Positions 1 to 8,761 of a stretch of DNA of 64,000 nucleotides are shown here, piece after piece (the stretch's first letter is position 1; the number at the start of each line of letters is the position of its first letter). The DNA is taken from contig NZ_JABSST010000004.1 in assembly GCF_013213975.1 (NCBI RefSeq), positions 1 through 64,000 of the forward strand. Reading direction: 5' to 3'. Below the pieces are notes generated by a model, which did no database searches, had not been told where the DNA came from, and was given only the letters and a program-made list of their open reading frames with translations. The translations under genes and the position numbers were made by a program. This stretch comes from Winogradskyella sp. GTDB lineage: Bacteria; Bacteroidota; Bacteroidia; Flavobacteriales; Flavobacteriaceae.

Positions 1-222
1 AATGTAGATTTAATTATTTTAATTGGCGCCTATGCGCAAAATTATTATTTAAAAGACAAGAAAACATTGACAGAGCGTGTTGGGGACTTTAAAACCTATC
101 TACCTAAATATTTTCCTATTCCTCATCCTTCACCAACAGATAGATTTTGGCGCGCAAAAAACCTTTGGTTTGAAGAATTGGTGGTGCCTGAGTTAAAAGA
201 CTACATTTCTAAAATAGTGTAA
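1..222 (+). CDS. C-terminal fragment of a uracil-DNA glycosylase family protein (5' truncated by window edge)
   Basis: Frame +1 reads NVDLIILIGAYAQNYYL...YFPIPHPSPTDRFWRAKNLWFEELVVPELKDYISKIV*; HPSP-type motif of UDG-like proteins. Confidence 0.7.
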   Translation, partial: NVDLIILIGAYAQNYYLKDKKTLTERVGDFKTYLPKYFPIPHPSPTDRFWRAKNLWFEELVVPELKDYISKIV

Positions 223-225
223 AAA

Positions 226-251
226 AAGCCTTACCATTTTTGGTAAGGCCT
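226..251 (-). terminator. Rho-independent terminator of the minus-strand CDS 274-876
   Basis: GCCTTACC-attttt-GGTAAGGC stem; followed on the minus strand by a T7 tract. Confidence 0.75.
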
Positions 252-273
252 TAACTCTTAAATGGATTTGAGA

Positions 274-876
274 TTAATATTTAGTGCCATCATGTTTACC
301 TTTTTCCCATCCGTGTTTTCCGAGATACTGGTCAGCACTTTCTACAGCTCCTGATTCTATATCAGTTCCCATAGAGTCGTTCCATCTGTTGAGGTATCCG
401 AAAAGTGAAATTACACCTAACATTTCTACAATTTCCCCTTCGTCCCAATGCTCATATAATCGTCTTTTAATATCTACATCTACAGCATTAGGCACTAATG
501 ATGCTGCTAAGCTAAAGTCTAAAGCTGCACGCTCTGCCTCAGAAAAAGCAGGATGTGTTCTGTATTCCCAAATATTATCGAGTTGTTCTTGTTCTGCGCC
601 ATAACGCTCGGCTGCTCTAATAGCGTGAGCCTGACAATATCGACAACCAGTAGAATTACTACTTACCCATGCAATCATGCGTTTCAAGGCCGAGGTTACG
701 CGACCTTCGTTGGCCATAACGGCTTTGTTTAGGTTTATAAATGCTTTACTAATTGCTGGTCGTCGTTGCATAGTCAAAACAGAATTTGGGCAAAATCCAA
801 GGGTTTCATTAAAGAATTCTGCCAATTCTTTTGTTTTTAAATCATGCTCTGGCGATAACGGAGTTACTAATGCCAT
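274..876 (-). CDS. Carboxymuconolactone decarboxylase / AhpD-like peroxidase-related protein
   Basis: 200 aa; GCRYCQAHAIRAAERYG CxxC(x)xH AhpD-like motif. Confidence 0.8.
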   Translation of the reverse strand: MALVTPLSPEHDLKTKELAEFFNETLGFCPNSVLTMQRRPAISKAFINLNKAVMANEGRVTSALKRMIAWVSSNSTGCRYCQAHAIRAAERYGAEQEQLDNIWEYRTHPAFSEAERAALDFSLAASLVPNAVDVDIKRRLYEHWDEGEIVEMLGVISLFGYLNRWNDSMGTDIESGAVESADQYLGKHGWEKGKHDGTKY

Positions 877-943
877 AGTTGTATTTTTAAGTCGTATTTT
901 TGATTGTACAAGATAGCAGTTCTAACATGTAATCTAAAACAAA

Positions 944-1372
944 ATGGCAGATAAAATTGTAACACATTGGCAAGGTAGTTTAACCTTTGAATCTGATAAT
1001 CCAAGTGGAAAATTAGTAATTATGGATACAGATGTTGAGGGTGAAGAACGTAAGGGATTATCTCCTAAAGCAATGATGTTATCATCATTAGCCGGTTGTT
1101 CTGCTCTGGATGTGATTTCAATCCTAGACAAGATGAATGAAGACATTGACGATTTTAAAATTGAAGTGTCTGGAGAACTAACAGATGAACATCCAAGATT
1201 TTACCATTCTGTGGTAGTTGATTATCATTTTTATGGCACAGATTTAAATAAGAAAAAATGTGAAAGAGCTGTTGATTTATCTGTAGAAAAGTACTGTGGT
1301 GTCATGGAGATGTTCAGGCAGTTTGCTAAAATAGAAACATCAATTCACTACCACAATGTGATGAAAAAATAG
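944..1372 (+). CDS. OsmC/Ohr family protein
   Basis: 142 aa; PKAMMLSSLAGCSALDVISIL and C-terminal SVEKYCGVMEM typical of the OsmC family. Confidence 0.85.
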   Translation: MADKIVTHWQGSLTFESDNPSGKLVIMDTDVEGEERKGLSPKAMMLSSLAGCSALDVISILDKMNEDIDDFKIEVSGELTDEHPRFYHSVVVDYHFYGTDLNKKKCERAVDLSVEKYCGVMEMFRQFAKIETSIHYHNVMKK

Positions 1373-1596
1373 GCTCCAAACAGTCAATGACTCTTGAATA
1401 TGATGACATGAGAATCTTTTTTCAAAGAAAATAGAATATTGGACATCATACAAAATAGACAACAAATAACTGTTAATCAGTTAGTTGTAAATTTTGTAGC
1501 CCATCTGAATTTACAAGTTAATTCTTCATAACACGACTCCGAGCTTGTTCAATAGGTAATTTTAACATTGCAACTAAGATTTTGCAAGCTTAAGTT

Positions 1597-3276
1597 ATGA
1601 GTCAATTGAATAAATACAGCAAAACAGTTACACAAGATCCAACACAGCCAGCTGCTCAGGCTATGCTTCATGCTATAGGATTAACCAAAGAGGATTTTTT
1701 TAAGCCAATTATCGGAATTGCAAGTACAGGTTATGAGGGCAATCCTTGTAATATGCACCTAAATGATTTAGCAAAACTTGTAAAAGAAGGCACAAAGAAT
1801 GAGGATATTGTTGGGTTAATATTTAATACCATTGGAGTTAGCGATGGTATTTCCATGGGAACACCGGGAATGCGTTACTCCTTACCGTCGCGAGATGTTA
1901 TTGCCGATTCAATGGAGACTGTAGTTCAAGCGATGAGTTATGATGGGCTTGTTACTGTTGTTGGTTGTGATAAAAATATGCCAGGTGCTCTAATGGCAAT
2001 GATTAGATTAAACCGTCCTTCTATTTTAGTGTATGGTGGTACCATAGATTCAGGATGTCATGAAGGTAAAAAGTTAGATGTTGTTTCTGCGTTTGAGGCT
2101 TGGGGAAGTAAAGTTGCAGGGACTATGGCCGAAGACGAGTATCAAAATATTGTTGAAAAAGCTTGTCCTGGGGCAGGTGCTTGTGGCGGAATGTATACCG
2201 CTAATACTATGGCATCTTCTATAGAAGCTTTAGGTATGGCATTGCCATATAATTCTTCAAACCCTGCATTAAGTAAAGAAAAAAAGGACGAGTCGGTTCG
2301 AGCTGGCGAAGCTATGCGCATCTTACTAGAAAAGGATATTAAACCCTCTGATATTATAACACGCAAGTCTCTCGAAAACGCAATAAGATTAGTTACAATT
2401 CTTGGTGGTTCTACCAATGCAGTTTTACATTTTCTTGCTATTGCAAGAGCAGCAAATATTGAATTTACTCTCAAAGATTTCCAAGATATTAGTGATAACA
2501 CTCCATTTTTAGCAGACCTTAAACCTAGTGGTAAATATTTAATGGAAGATGTACATGCTGTAGGTGGTATTCCAGCTGTAATGAAATATCTTTTAAAGAA
2601 AGGTTTACTTCATGGAGACTGTTTAACAGTAACAGGAAAAACTGTTGCTGAAAATTTATTAGATGTAAAAGATCTTACCAAAGGTCAGGATGTTATAAAG
2701 CCAATAGAAAACCCTATCAAAGTTTCAGGCCATTTGCGCATGCTGTACGGCAATTTAGCCACAGAAGGTAGTGTTGCTAAAATTACTGGAAAAGAAGGAT
2801 TAAGATTTAAAGGAAGAGCTAAGGTGTTTGAAGGAGAATATGCTGCAAATGATGGTATAAGAGATGGTAAGGTGGAAGAAGGGGATGTGGTAGTTATAAG
2901 GTATGAGGGGCCAAAAGGAGGCCCAGGAATGCCAGAAATGTTAAAACCTACTGCTGCCATTATGGGTGCAGGATTGGGCAAAGACGTGGCTTTAATTACG
3001 GATGGAAGATTCTCAGGAGGAACTCATGGTTTTGTTGTTGGGCATATTACTCCAGAGGCTCAAGAAGGTGGTAATATTGCTCTTGTTAAAGATGGTGATG
3101 TCATAATAATTGATGCAGAAACCAATTCAATTTCTGTTGAGGTTTCAGAAGAAGAATTACAAAGTAGAAGATTAGAATGGAAGGCGCCAGATTTAAAGTT
3201 TAATCGCGGTGTGCTTTATAAATATGCTAAAACAGTATCATCAGCTTCTATGGGCTGCGTTACTGATGAATTTTAA
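1597..3276 (+). CDS. ilvD: Dihydroxy-acid dehydratase
   Basis: 559 aa; full-length IlvD with [39 protein letters not shown]. Confidence 0.97.
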   Translation: MSQLNKYSKTVTQDPTQPAAQAMLHAIGLTKEDFFKPIIGIASTGYEGNPCNMHLNDLAKLVKEGTKNEDIVGLIFNTIGVSDGISMGTPGMRYSLPSRDVIADSMETVVQAMSYDGLVTVVGCDKNMPGALMAMIRLNRPSILVYGGTIDSGCHEGKKLDVVSAFEAWGSKVAGTMAEDEYQNIVEKACPGAGACGGMYTANTMASSIEALGMALPYNSSNPALSKEKKDESVRAGEAMRILLEKDIKPSDIITRKSLENAIRLVTILGGSTNAVLHFLAIARAANIEFTLKDFQDISDNTPFLADLKPSGKYLMEDVHAVGGIPAVMKYLLKKGLLHGDCLTVTGKTVAENLLDVKDLTKGQDVIKPIENPIKVSGHLRMLYGNLATEGSVAKITGKEGLRFKGRAKVFEGEYAANDGIRDGKVEEGDVVVIRYEGPKGGPGMPEMLKPTAAIMGAGLGKDVALITDGRFSGGTHGFVVGHITPEAQEGGNIALVKDGDVIIIDAETNSISVEVSEEELQSRRLEWKAPDLKFNRGVLYKYAKTVSSASMGCVTDEF

Positions 3277-3288
3277 AATCAAAAGCTC

Positions 3289-5025
3289 ATGAAAGAAACA
3301 CAAATCGTACAAGGTCAGGTAGAAAAAACATCTACTACAGAACGTATTTCTGGAAGTGAAGCTATCGTAAAATGTCTTATTGAAGAAGGTGTTGATCTAC
3401 TTTATGGTTATCCAGGTGGAGCCATAATGCCAGTTTATGATGATCTTTATAAATACCAAGACAAGATTCATCATGTATTATGTCGTCACGAGCAAGGAGC
3501 AACACATTCGGCGCAAGGTTATGCACGAATTTCGGGAAAAGTTGGTGTGGCTATGGCTACCTCCGGACCAGGAGCAACTAATCTCATTACTGGAATTGCG
3601 GATGCTCAGATAGATTCAACTCCAATGGTTTGTATTACAGGTCAAGTGCCTTCCCATCTATTGGGAAGCGATGCCTTTCAAGAGACTGATATTGTGGGTA
3701 TTTCTACTCCAATTACAAAATGGAATCATCAGATTACTAAGGCTTCAGAAATTCCTGAAGTCATAGCAAAAGCATTTTATATTGCAAAGAGCGGTCGCCC
3801 AGGTCCAGTTTTAGTTGATATTACTAAGGATGCACAATTCGAAGAGTTTGATTTTAGATATGAAAAGTGCTCTGGAATTAGAAGTTATAAACCGGTACCT
3901 GAAACAGATAAGGAAGCTTTGAAAGTGGCTGCGGATTTTATAAATAATGCCAAAAAACCATTAGTTGTTTGGGGCCAAGGAGTCATTTTAGGAGAAGCTG
4001 AAGAGGAATTTAAAGCAGTTATTGAAAAGGCTGGAATACCTTCGGCTTGGACTATTTTAGGTGCTTCGGCCATACCAACATCTCATCCATTAAATGTTGG
4101 AATGGTTGGTATGCATGGTAATTATGCGCCTAATATTTTAACTAATGAATGTGACGTGCTTATAGCTATTGGTATGCGTTTCGACGATCGCGTTACAGGA
4201 AGTCTCAACACCTATGCGAAGCAAGCTAAGATTATTCATTTCGAAATTGATCCTGCAGAAGTAGATAAAAATGTAAAAACAGATGTTGCTGTTTTGGGCG
4301 ATGCAAAGGACAGTTTAAAGCAATTGCTTCCACTATTAAATCCTAATTCTCACATAGGCTGGCGCCAACGTTTCAAAGATCTCTACAAAATTGAATTTGA
4401 AAAAGTCATTAAAGCGGATTTACATCCAACTAAAGATGGCTTAACTATGGGTGAAGTTTTAAAAGAAATTAATGTACAGACTAAAGGTGAAGCGGCCATT
4501 GTAACCGATGTTGGACAACACCAAATGATAGCCTGTCGTTATGCAGAGTTTAATGAATCCAAAAGTAATATTACTTCTGGTGGCTTAGGAACTATGGGCT
4601 TTGGTTTACCAGCTGCTATTGGAGCTAAAATGGCGGCGCCAGATCGCGAGGTCATTTCAATTTCAGGTGATGGTGGCTATCAAATGACCATTCAAGAATT
4701 AGGTACCATTTTTCAAACAAAAGCAGCGGTTAAGGTTGTTGTACTTAACAACGACTTTTTGGGAATGGTAAGACAATGGCAACAGTTGTTTTTTGATAAA
4801 CGTTATGCATCCACTGAAATGGTGAACCCGGATTTTGTTGCTATTGCAAAGGGTTATCACTTAAATGCAAAACGCGTTACTAAAAGAGAGGAATTGGCAA
4901 GTGCAGTGGAAGAAATGATTGCAAGTAAGGAGCCTTACTTCTTGGAAGTTTGTGTTGAAAAAGAGGATAATGTATTTCCAATGATTCCATCTGGAGCATC
5001 AGTATCAGATATAAGATTAGAGTAG
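3289..5025 (+). CDS. ilvB: Acetolactate synthase large subunit
   Basis: 578 aa; ThDP enzyme, GYPGGAIMPVYD, HEQGATHSAQGYAR, GDGGYQMTIQELGT. Confidence 0.97.
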   Translation: MKETQIVQGQVEKTSTTERISGSEAIVKCLIEEGVDLLYGYPGGAIMPVYDDLYKYQDKIHHVLCRHEQGATHSAQGYARISGKVGVAMATSGPGATNLITGIADAQIDSTPMVCITGQVPSHLLGSDAFQETDIVGISTPITKWNHQITKASEIPEVIAKAFYIAKSGRPGPVLVDITKDAQFEEFDFRYEKCSGIRSYKPVPETDKEALKVAADFINNAKKPLVVWGQGVILGEAEEEFKAVIEKAGIPSAWTILGASAIPTSHPLNVGMVGMHGNYAPNILTNECDVLIAIGMRFDDRVTGSLNTYAKQAKIIHFEIDPAEVDKNVKTDVAVLGDAKDSLKQLLPLLNPNSHIGWRQRFKDLYKIEFEKVIKADLHPTKDGLTMGEVLKEINVQTKGEAAIVTDVGQHQMIACRYAEFNESKSNITSGGLGTMGFGLPAAIGAKMAAPDREVISISGDGGYQMTIQELGTIFQTKAAVKVVVLNNDFLGMVRQWQQLFFDKRYASTEMVNPDFVAIAKGYHLNAKRVTKREELASAVEEMIASKEPYFLEVCVEKEDNVFPMIPSGASVSDIRLE

Positions 5026-5112
5026 CCCATAATAGGCATTTGGCAAAATGAGCCTTGATAAAATGTTACATATATCGCAGTCGAAATGTGCATAGATTAT
5101 TAAAAAATTAGA

Positions 5113-5643
5113 ATGAGTACAGAAAAACAATATTTCACGGTTTCAGTATATACTGAAAATAACATTGGTTTGCTTAACCGGATTTCAGCAATTTTTCAAA
5201 GACGACACATTAATGTAGAAAGTTTAAATACTTCAGCTTCTGAAATTGAAGGCGTTTCAAAATTTACAATTCTTGTGCATGTTTCCGAATCGCAAATTAA
5301 GAAGATTATTGGGCAAATTGAAAAACAAGTTGAAGTTATAAAAGCCTACTACCATACAGAAGAAGAAACTATTTATCAAGAATCATGCATCTTTAAAATA
5401 AAGTCAGATCTGCTTTTTGAAGAGCGTCAGATTCAGAATATCATTAAAGAAAGTAATGCCAGGATAGTTACTGTTAACAAGGAATTTTTTGTTCTTGAAA
5501 AATCTGGAAGGCGACAAGAAATCGAATTATTATATAGAGAACTAAATGCTTTTGGAATTATGCAATTTACGCGTTCAGGACGTATTGCAGTAACCAAAGA
5601 TGAAATGAAAATATCACAAATGCTAGCCGCATTTCAACATTAA
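5113..5643 (+). CDS. ilvN: Acetolactate synthase small (regulatory, ACT) subunit
   Basis: 176 aa; FTVSVYTENNIGLLNRISAIFQRRHINVESL ACT domain; position after ilvB. Confidence 0.95.
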   Translation: MSTEKQYFTVSVYTENNIGLLNRISAIFQRRHINVESLNTSASEIEGVSKFTILVHVSESQIKKIIGQIEKQVEVIKAYYHTEEETIYQESCIFKIKSDLLFEERQIQNIIKESNARIVTVNKEFFVLEKSGRRQEIELLYRELNAFGIMQFTRSGRIAVTKDEMKISQMLAAFQH

Positions 5644-5655
5644 AAACAAATTAAA

Positions 5656-7164
5656 ATGTCGAATTATTTTAACACATTGTCATTAAGAGAACAATTAGAG
5701 CAATTAGGAAAATGCCGATTTATGGATGCTTCAGAATTTGAAGATGGGGTTAATGCTTTAAAAGGAAAGAAAATTGTTATTGTAGGTTGTGGAGCGCAAG
5801 GTTTAAATCAAGGTTTAAATATGAGAGACTCTGGCCTAGATATTTCCTATGCACTGCGTCAAGCCGCTATAGATGAACAACGTGCTTCTTATAAGAATGC
5901 CTCATCCAATGGATTCACCGTTGGCACATATGAAGAATTAGTTCCGGATGCTGATTTAGTATTAAACTTAACTCCAGATAAACAACATACAAATGTGATT
6001 AAGGCAGTAATGCCTTTAATGAAGAAAGGAGCGACATTAAGCTACTCTCATGGTTTCAATATTGTTGAGGAAGGTACTAAAATACGTGAAGATTTAACCG
6101 TTATAATGGTTGCGCCAAAGTGCCCAGGAACTGAAGTTAGAGAAGAGTATAAGCGTGGATTTGGGGTTCCTACATTAACCGCAGTACATCCAGAGAATGA
6201 TCCTGAAGGTAAAGGATGGGCACAAGCTAAAGCCTATGCTGTAGCAACTGGAGGTCATCGTGCAGGAGTATTAGAGTCCTCATTTATAGCAGAAGTAAAA
6301 TCTGATTTAATGGGTGAGCAAACCATTTTATGTGGATTATTACAAACTGGAGCCATTTTAAGTTTTGATAAAATGGTTGAAGATGGTATTGATCCAGGAT
6401 ATGCAGCTAAGCTAATACAATTCGGATGGGAAACCATTACAGAAGCCTTAAAGCATGGTGGTATAACCAATATGATGGATCGCCTATCAAATCCAGCAAA
6501 AATAAGAGCCTTTGAATTATCAGAAGAACTTAAAGGTATAATGCGTCCTTTATTTGAAAAACACATGGATGATATTATATCTGGTCATTTTTCAAAAACT
6601 ATGATGGAAGACTGGGCAAATGATGATATTAATTTATTATCCTGGAGAGCAGCAACTGGCGAAACTGCCTTTGAAAAAACTGCTCTGACTTCAGATCATA
6701 TTATTGAGCAAGAGTATTTTGACCATGGCGTATTATTAGTGGCTTTCGTGAAATCTGGAGTAGAGTTAGCTTTCGAAACTATGGTAAGTGCTGGTATTAT
6801 TGAAGACTCTGCATATTACGAATCCCTTCATGAATTACCATTAATCGCAAATACGATTGCGAGAAAGAAGCTATTTGAAATGAATCGCGTTATTTCGGAC
6901 ACTGCAGAATATGGGTGCTATTTATTTGATCATGCTTGTAAGCCTTTATTGGAAGACTTTATGAAATCTGTAGACACCTCTGTTATTGGTAAATCGTATA
7001 GCGCGTCACATGGAGTTGATAACCTTGAATTAATTGCTATTAATGAAGCGATTAGAAATCATCCAATCGAAGCAGTTGGGAAGCGCTTACGCAGTGCTAT
7101 GACAGCTATGAAAGAAATAAAAACAGAAGAAGTAAGTAGAGCAACACAAGAGGCGCTTGTCTAG
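5656..7164 (+). CDS. ilvC: Ketol-acid reductoisomerase (class II, long form)
   Basis: 502 aa; [43 protein letters not shown]. Confidence 0.97.
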   Translation: MSNYFNTLSLREQLEQLGKCRFMDASEFEDGVNALKGKKIVIVGCGAQGLNQGLNMRDSGLDISYALRQAAIDEQRASYKNASSNGFTVGTYEELVPDADLVLNLTPDKQHTNVIKAVMPLMKKGATLSYSHGFNIVEEGTKIREDLTVIMVAPKCPGTEVREEYKRGFGVPTLTAVHPENDPEGKGWAQAKAYAVATGGHRAGVLESSFIAEVKSDLMGEQTILCGLLQTGAILSFDKMVEDGIDPGYAAKLIQFGWETITEALKHGGITNMMDRLSNPAKIRAFELSEELKGIMRPLFEKHMDDIISGHFSKTMMEDWANDDINLLSWRAATGETAFEKTALTSDHIIEQEYFDHGVLLVAFVKSGVELAFETMVSAGIIEDSAYYESLHELPLIANTIARKKLFEMNRVISDTAEYGCYLFDHACKPLLEDFMKSVDTSVIGKSYSASHGVDNLELIAINEAIRNHPIEAVGKRLRSAMTAMKEIKTEEVSRATQEALV

Positions 7165-7230
7165 GCGATATTTATTGTTAGTCTTTGTCAAAGACAAAAA
7201 ATGATCATTTCTTTTAATTAAGGACTGAAG

Positions 7231-8496
7231 ATGGAAAACACAACAACATATAGCCCTTCGCTACACGACGTTGAGAAAGCTGCAGAAAATCTAAGAGGCA
7301 TTGCTAAAGTAACGCCACTCTCTAGAAATGTGCGTTACTCAAAGCATTTTAATTCTAATATCTTTTTTAAACGTGAAGACTTACAAGACGTAAGGTCTTA
7401 TAAAATTCGAGGAGCATATAACAAGATTTCATCTTTGGAGCCTAACCAAATAGAAAACGAAATTGTTTGTGCTAGTGCGGGTAATCATGCACAAGGAGTG
7501 GCCCTATCCTGCAAACTTTTAAAAATTAAGGGTACCATTTTTATGCCTTCACCAACACCTAGTCAAAAAATTGAACAGGTAAAGATGTTTGGCGAAGCGT
7601 TTGTCACTGTTGTTTTAGTTGGTGATACGTTTGATGATGCTTATGAAGCTGCAATAAAAGAATGTGAACGATTAAATAAAACATTTATTCACCCCTTTAA
7701 TGACGAAAAAGTTATTGAAGGACAAGCTACTGTTGGATTAGAAATCATTGATCAGGCAGCATCGCATCCTATTCATTATGTGTTTGTGCCAATAGGTGGT
7801 GGTGGGTTATCAGCAGGTTTGTCCACAATTTTTAAATTGCTTTCACCAGAGACTAAAATCATTGGAGTAGAACCAAAAGGAGCGCCATCAATGTCAATCT
7901 CAATTCAAAATGATCGCAATACAACATTAAAGGCCATAGAGAATTTCGTAGATGGGGCGGCAGTTAAACGCGTTGGTGATATTAACTTTAATATTTGTAA
8001 GTCAACCTTAGATGACGTTGTGATAGTTGATGAAGGTAAAATTTGCCAAACCATTTTAGACCTTTATAATAAAGACGCCATTGTTCTAGAACCAGCAGGC
8101 GCCTTAAGTCTTTCGGCTTTGGAACAATATAAAGAAGAGATTGAAGGAAAGAATGTTGTATGTGTTGTTAGTGGTAGTAATAACGACATAACGCGAACGG
8201 CAGAGATTAAAGAGCGTGCTTTATTGTATGCCAATTTAAAGCACTACTTTATAATAAAGTTTCCTCAGCGCGCAGGAGCGCTTAGAGAGTTTGTCTCTAC
8301 TATTTTAGGACCTGAAGACGATATCACTCATTTTGAATATACTAAGAAGGTGAATAGAGAGAATGATGTTGCAGTAGTTGGTTTGCAACTAAAATCACCA
8401 GAAGATTTACAGCCCTTGATCACTAAGATGAAGTTGCATAATTTTTTCGGAGATTATCTCAATAACAAGCCAGATTTATTTCAGTTTCTAGTATGA
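7231..8496 (+). CDS. ilvA: Threonine dehydratase (biosynthetic)
   Basis: 421 aa; FKREDLQDVRSYKIRGAYN, CASAGNHAQGVA, PIGGGGLSAG; C-terminal ACT-like regulatory region. Confidence 0.95.
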   Translation: MENTTTYSPSLHDVEKAAENLRGIAKVTPLSRNVRYSKHFNSNIFFKREDLQDVRSYKIRGAYNKISSLEPNQIENEIVCASAGNHAQGVALSCKLLKIKGTIFMPSPTPSQKIEQVKMFGEAFVTVVLVGDTFDDAYEAAIKECERLNKTFIHPFNDEKVIEGQATVGLEIIDQAASHPIHYVFVPIGGGGLSAGLSTIFKLLSPETKIIGVEPKGAPSMSISIQNDRNTTLKAIENFVDGAAVKRVGDINFNICKSTLDDVVIVDEGKICQTILDLYNKDAIVLEPAGALSLSALEQYKEEIEGKNVVCVVSGSNNDITRTAEIKERALLYANLKHYFIIKFPQRAGALREFVSTILGPEDDITHFEYTKKVNRENDVAVVGLQLKSPEDLQPLITKMKLHNFFGDYLNNKPDLFQFLV

Positions 8497-8567
8497 TAAT
8501 GAGGTTTTTAAGGAAAATTCATTTGAATAATCATTGAAAAATGAGTCGAGAGAAAATAAATCATTTA

Positions 8568-8595
8568 TTGGTTTTGTTAAGTAAATATATTTTTG
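8568..8595 (+). promoter_or_regulatory. Putative Bacteroidetes-type promoter of the thr operon
   Basis: TTG (8568-8570), 17-nt spacer, TATTTTTG (8588-8595), which matches TAnnTTTG. Confidence 0.55.
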
Positions 8596-8610
8596 AACAT
8601 TTGTACTTGA

Positions 8611-8661
8611 ATGAGATATATTATAAACATAATGACAACAATGATTACCATGATTCCCTGA
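8611..8661 (+). CDS. thr operon leader peptide MRYIINIMTTMITMIP (alternative inner start 8632, MTTMITMIP)
   Basis: ATG AGA TAT ATT ATA AAC ATA ATG ACA ACA ATG ATT ACC ATG ATT CCC TGA; 5 Ile, 3 Thr and 4 Met in 16 codons, directly upstream of an attenuator and thrA. Confidence 0.75.
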   Translation: MRYIINIMTTMITMIP

Positions 8662-8662
8662 C

Positions 8663-8724
8663 GGAAGGTGATATTGTTATACCCATATATTAAACCTTCC
8701 TAAAATTTTTAGGAAGGTTTTTTT
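8663..8724 (+). terminator. Attenuator of thrABC: antiterminator arm GGAAGGT (8663-8669) and terminator hairpin (8692-8724)
   Basis: AAACCTTCCT...AGGAAGGTTT followed by a T tract; the upstream GGAAGGT is the exact reverse complement of ACCTTCC in the terminator 5' arm. Confidence 0.8.
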
Positions 8725-8761
8725 ATGGACTAGATTCAAAGGTCCAAGAAAATTGAACTAT

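Noticed and set aside
284-604. 106-aa plus-strand ORF
   Set aside because: Antisense of the AhpD-like CDS, Cys/Ser-rich artefact.
7201-7221. Mini-ORF MIISFN* in the ilvC-ilvA gap, considered as an Ile-codon leader
   Set aside because: Only six codons, no terminator/antiterminator pair after it; gap too short for an attenuator.
8663-8724. Lysine riboswitch or T-box control of thrA
   Set aside because: The leader is too short, lacks T-box (TGGNACCGCG-like) and lysine-box elements, and is fully explained by a peptide-coupled attenuator.
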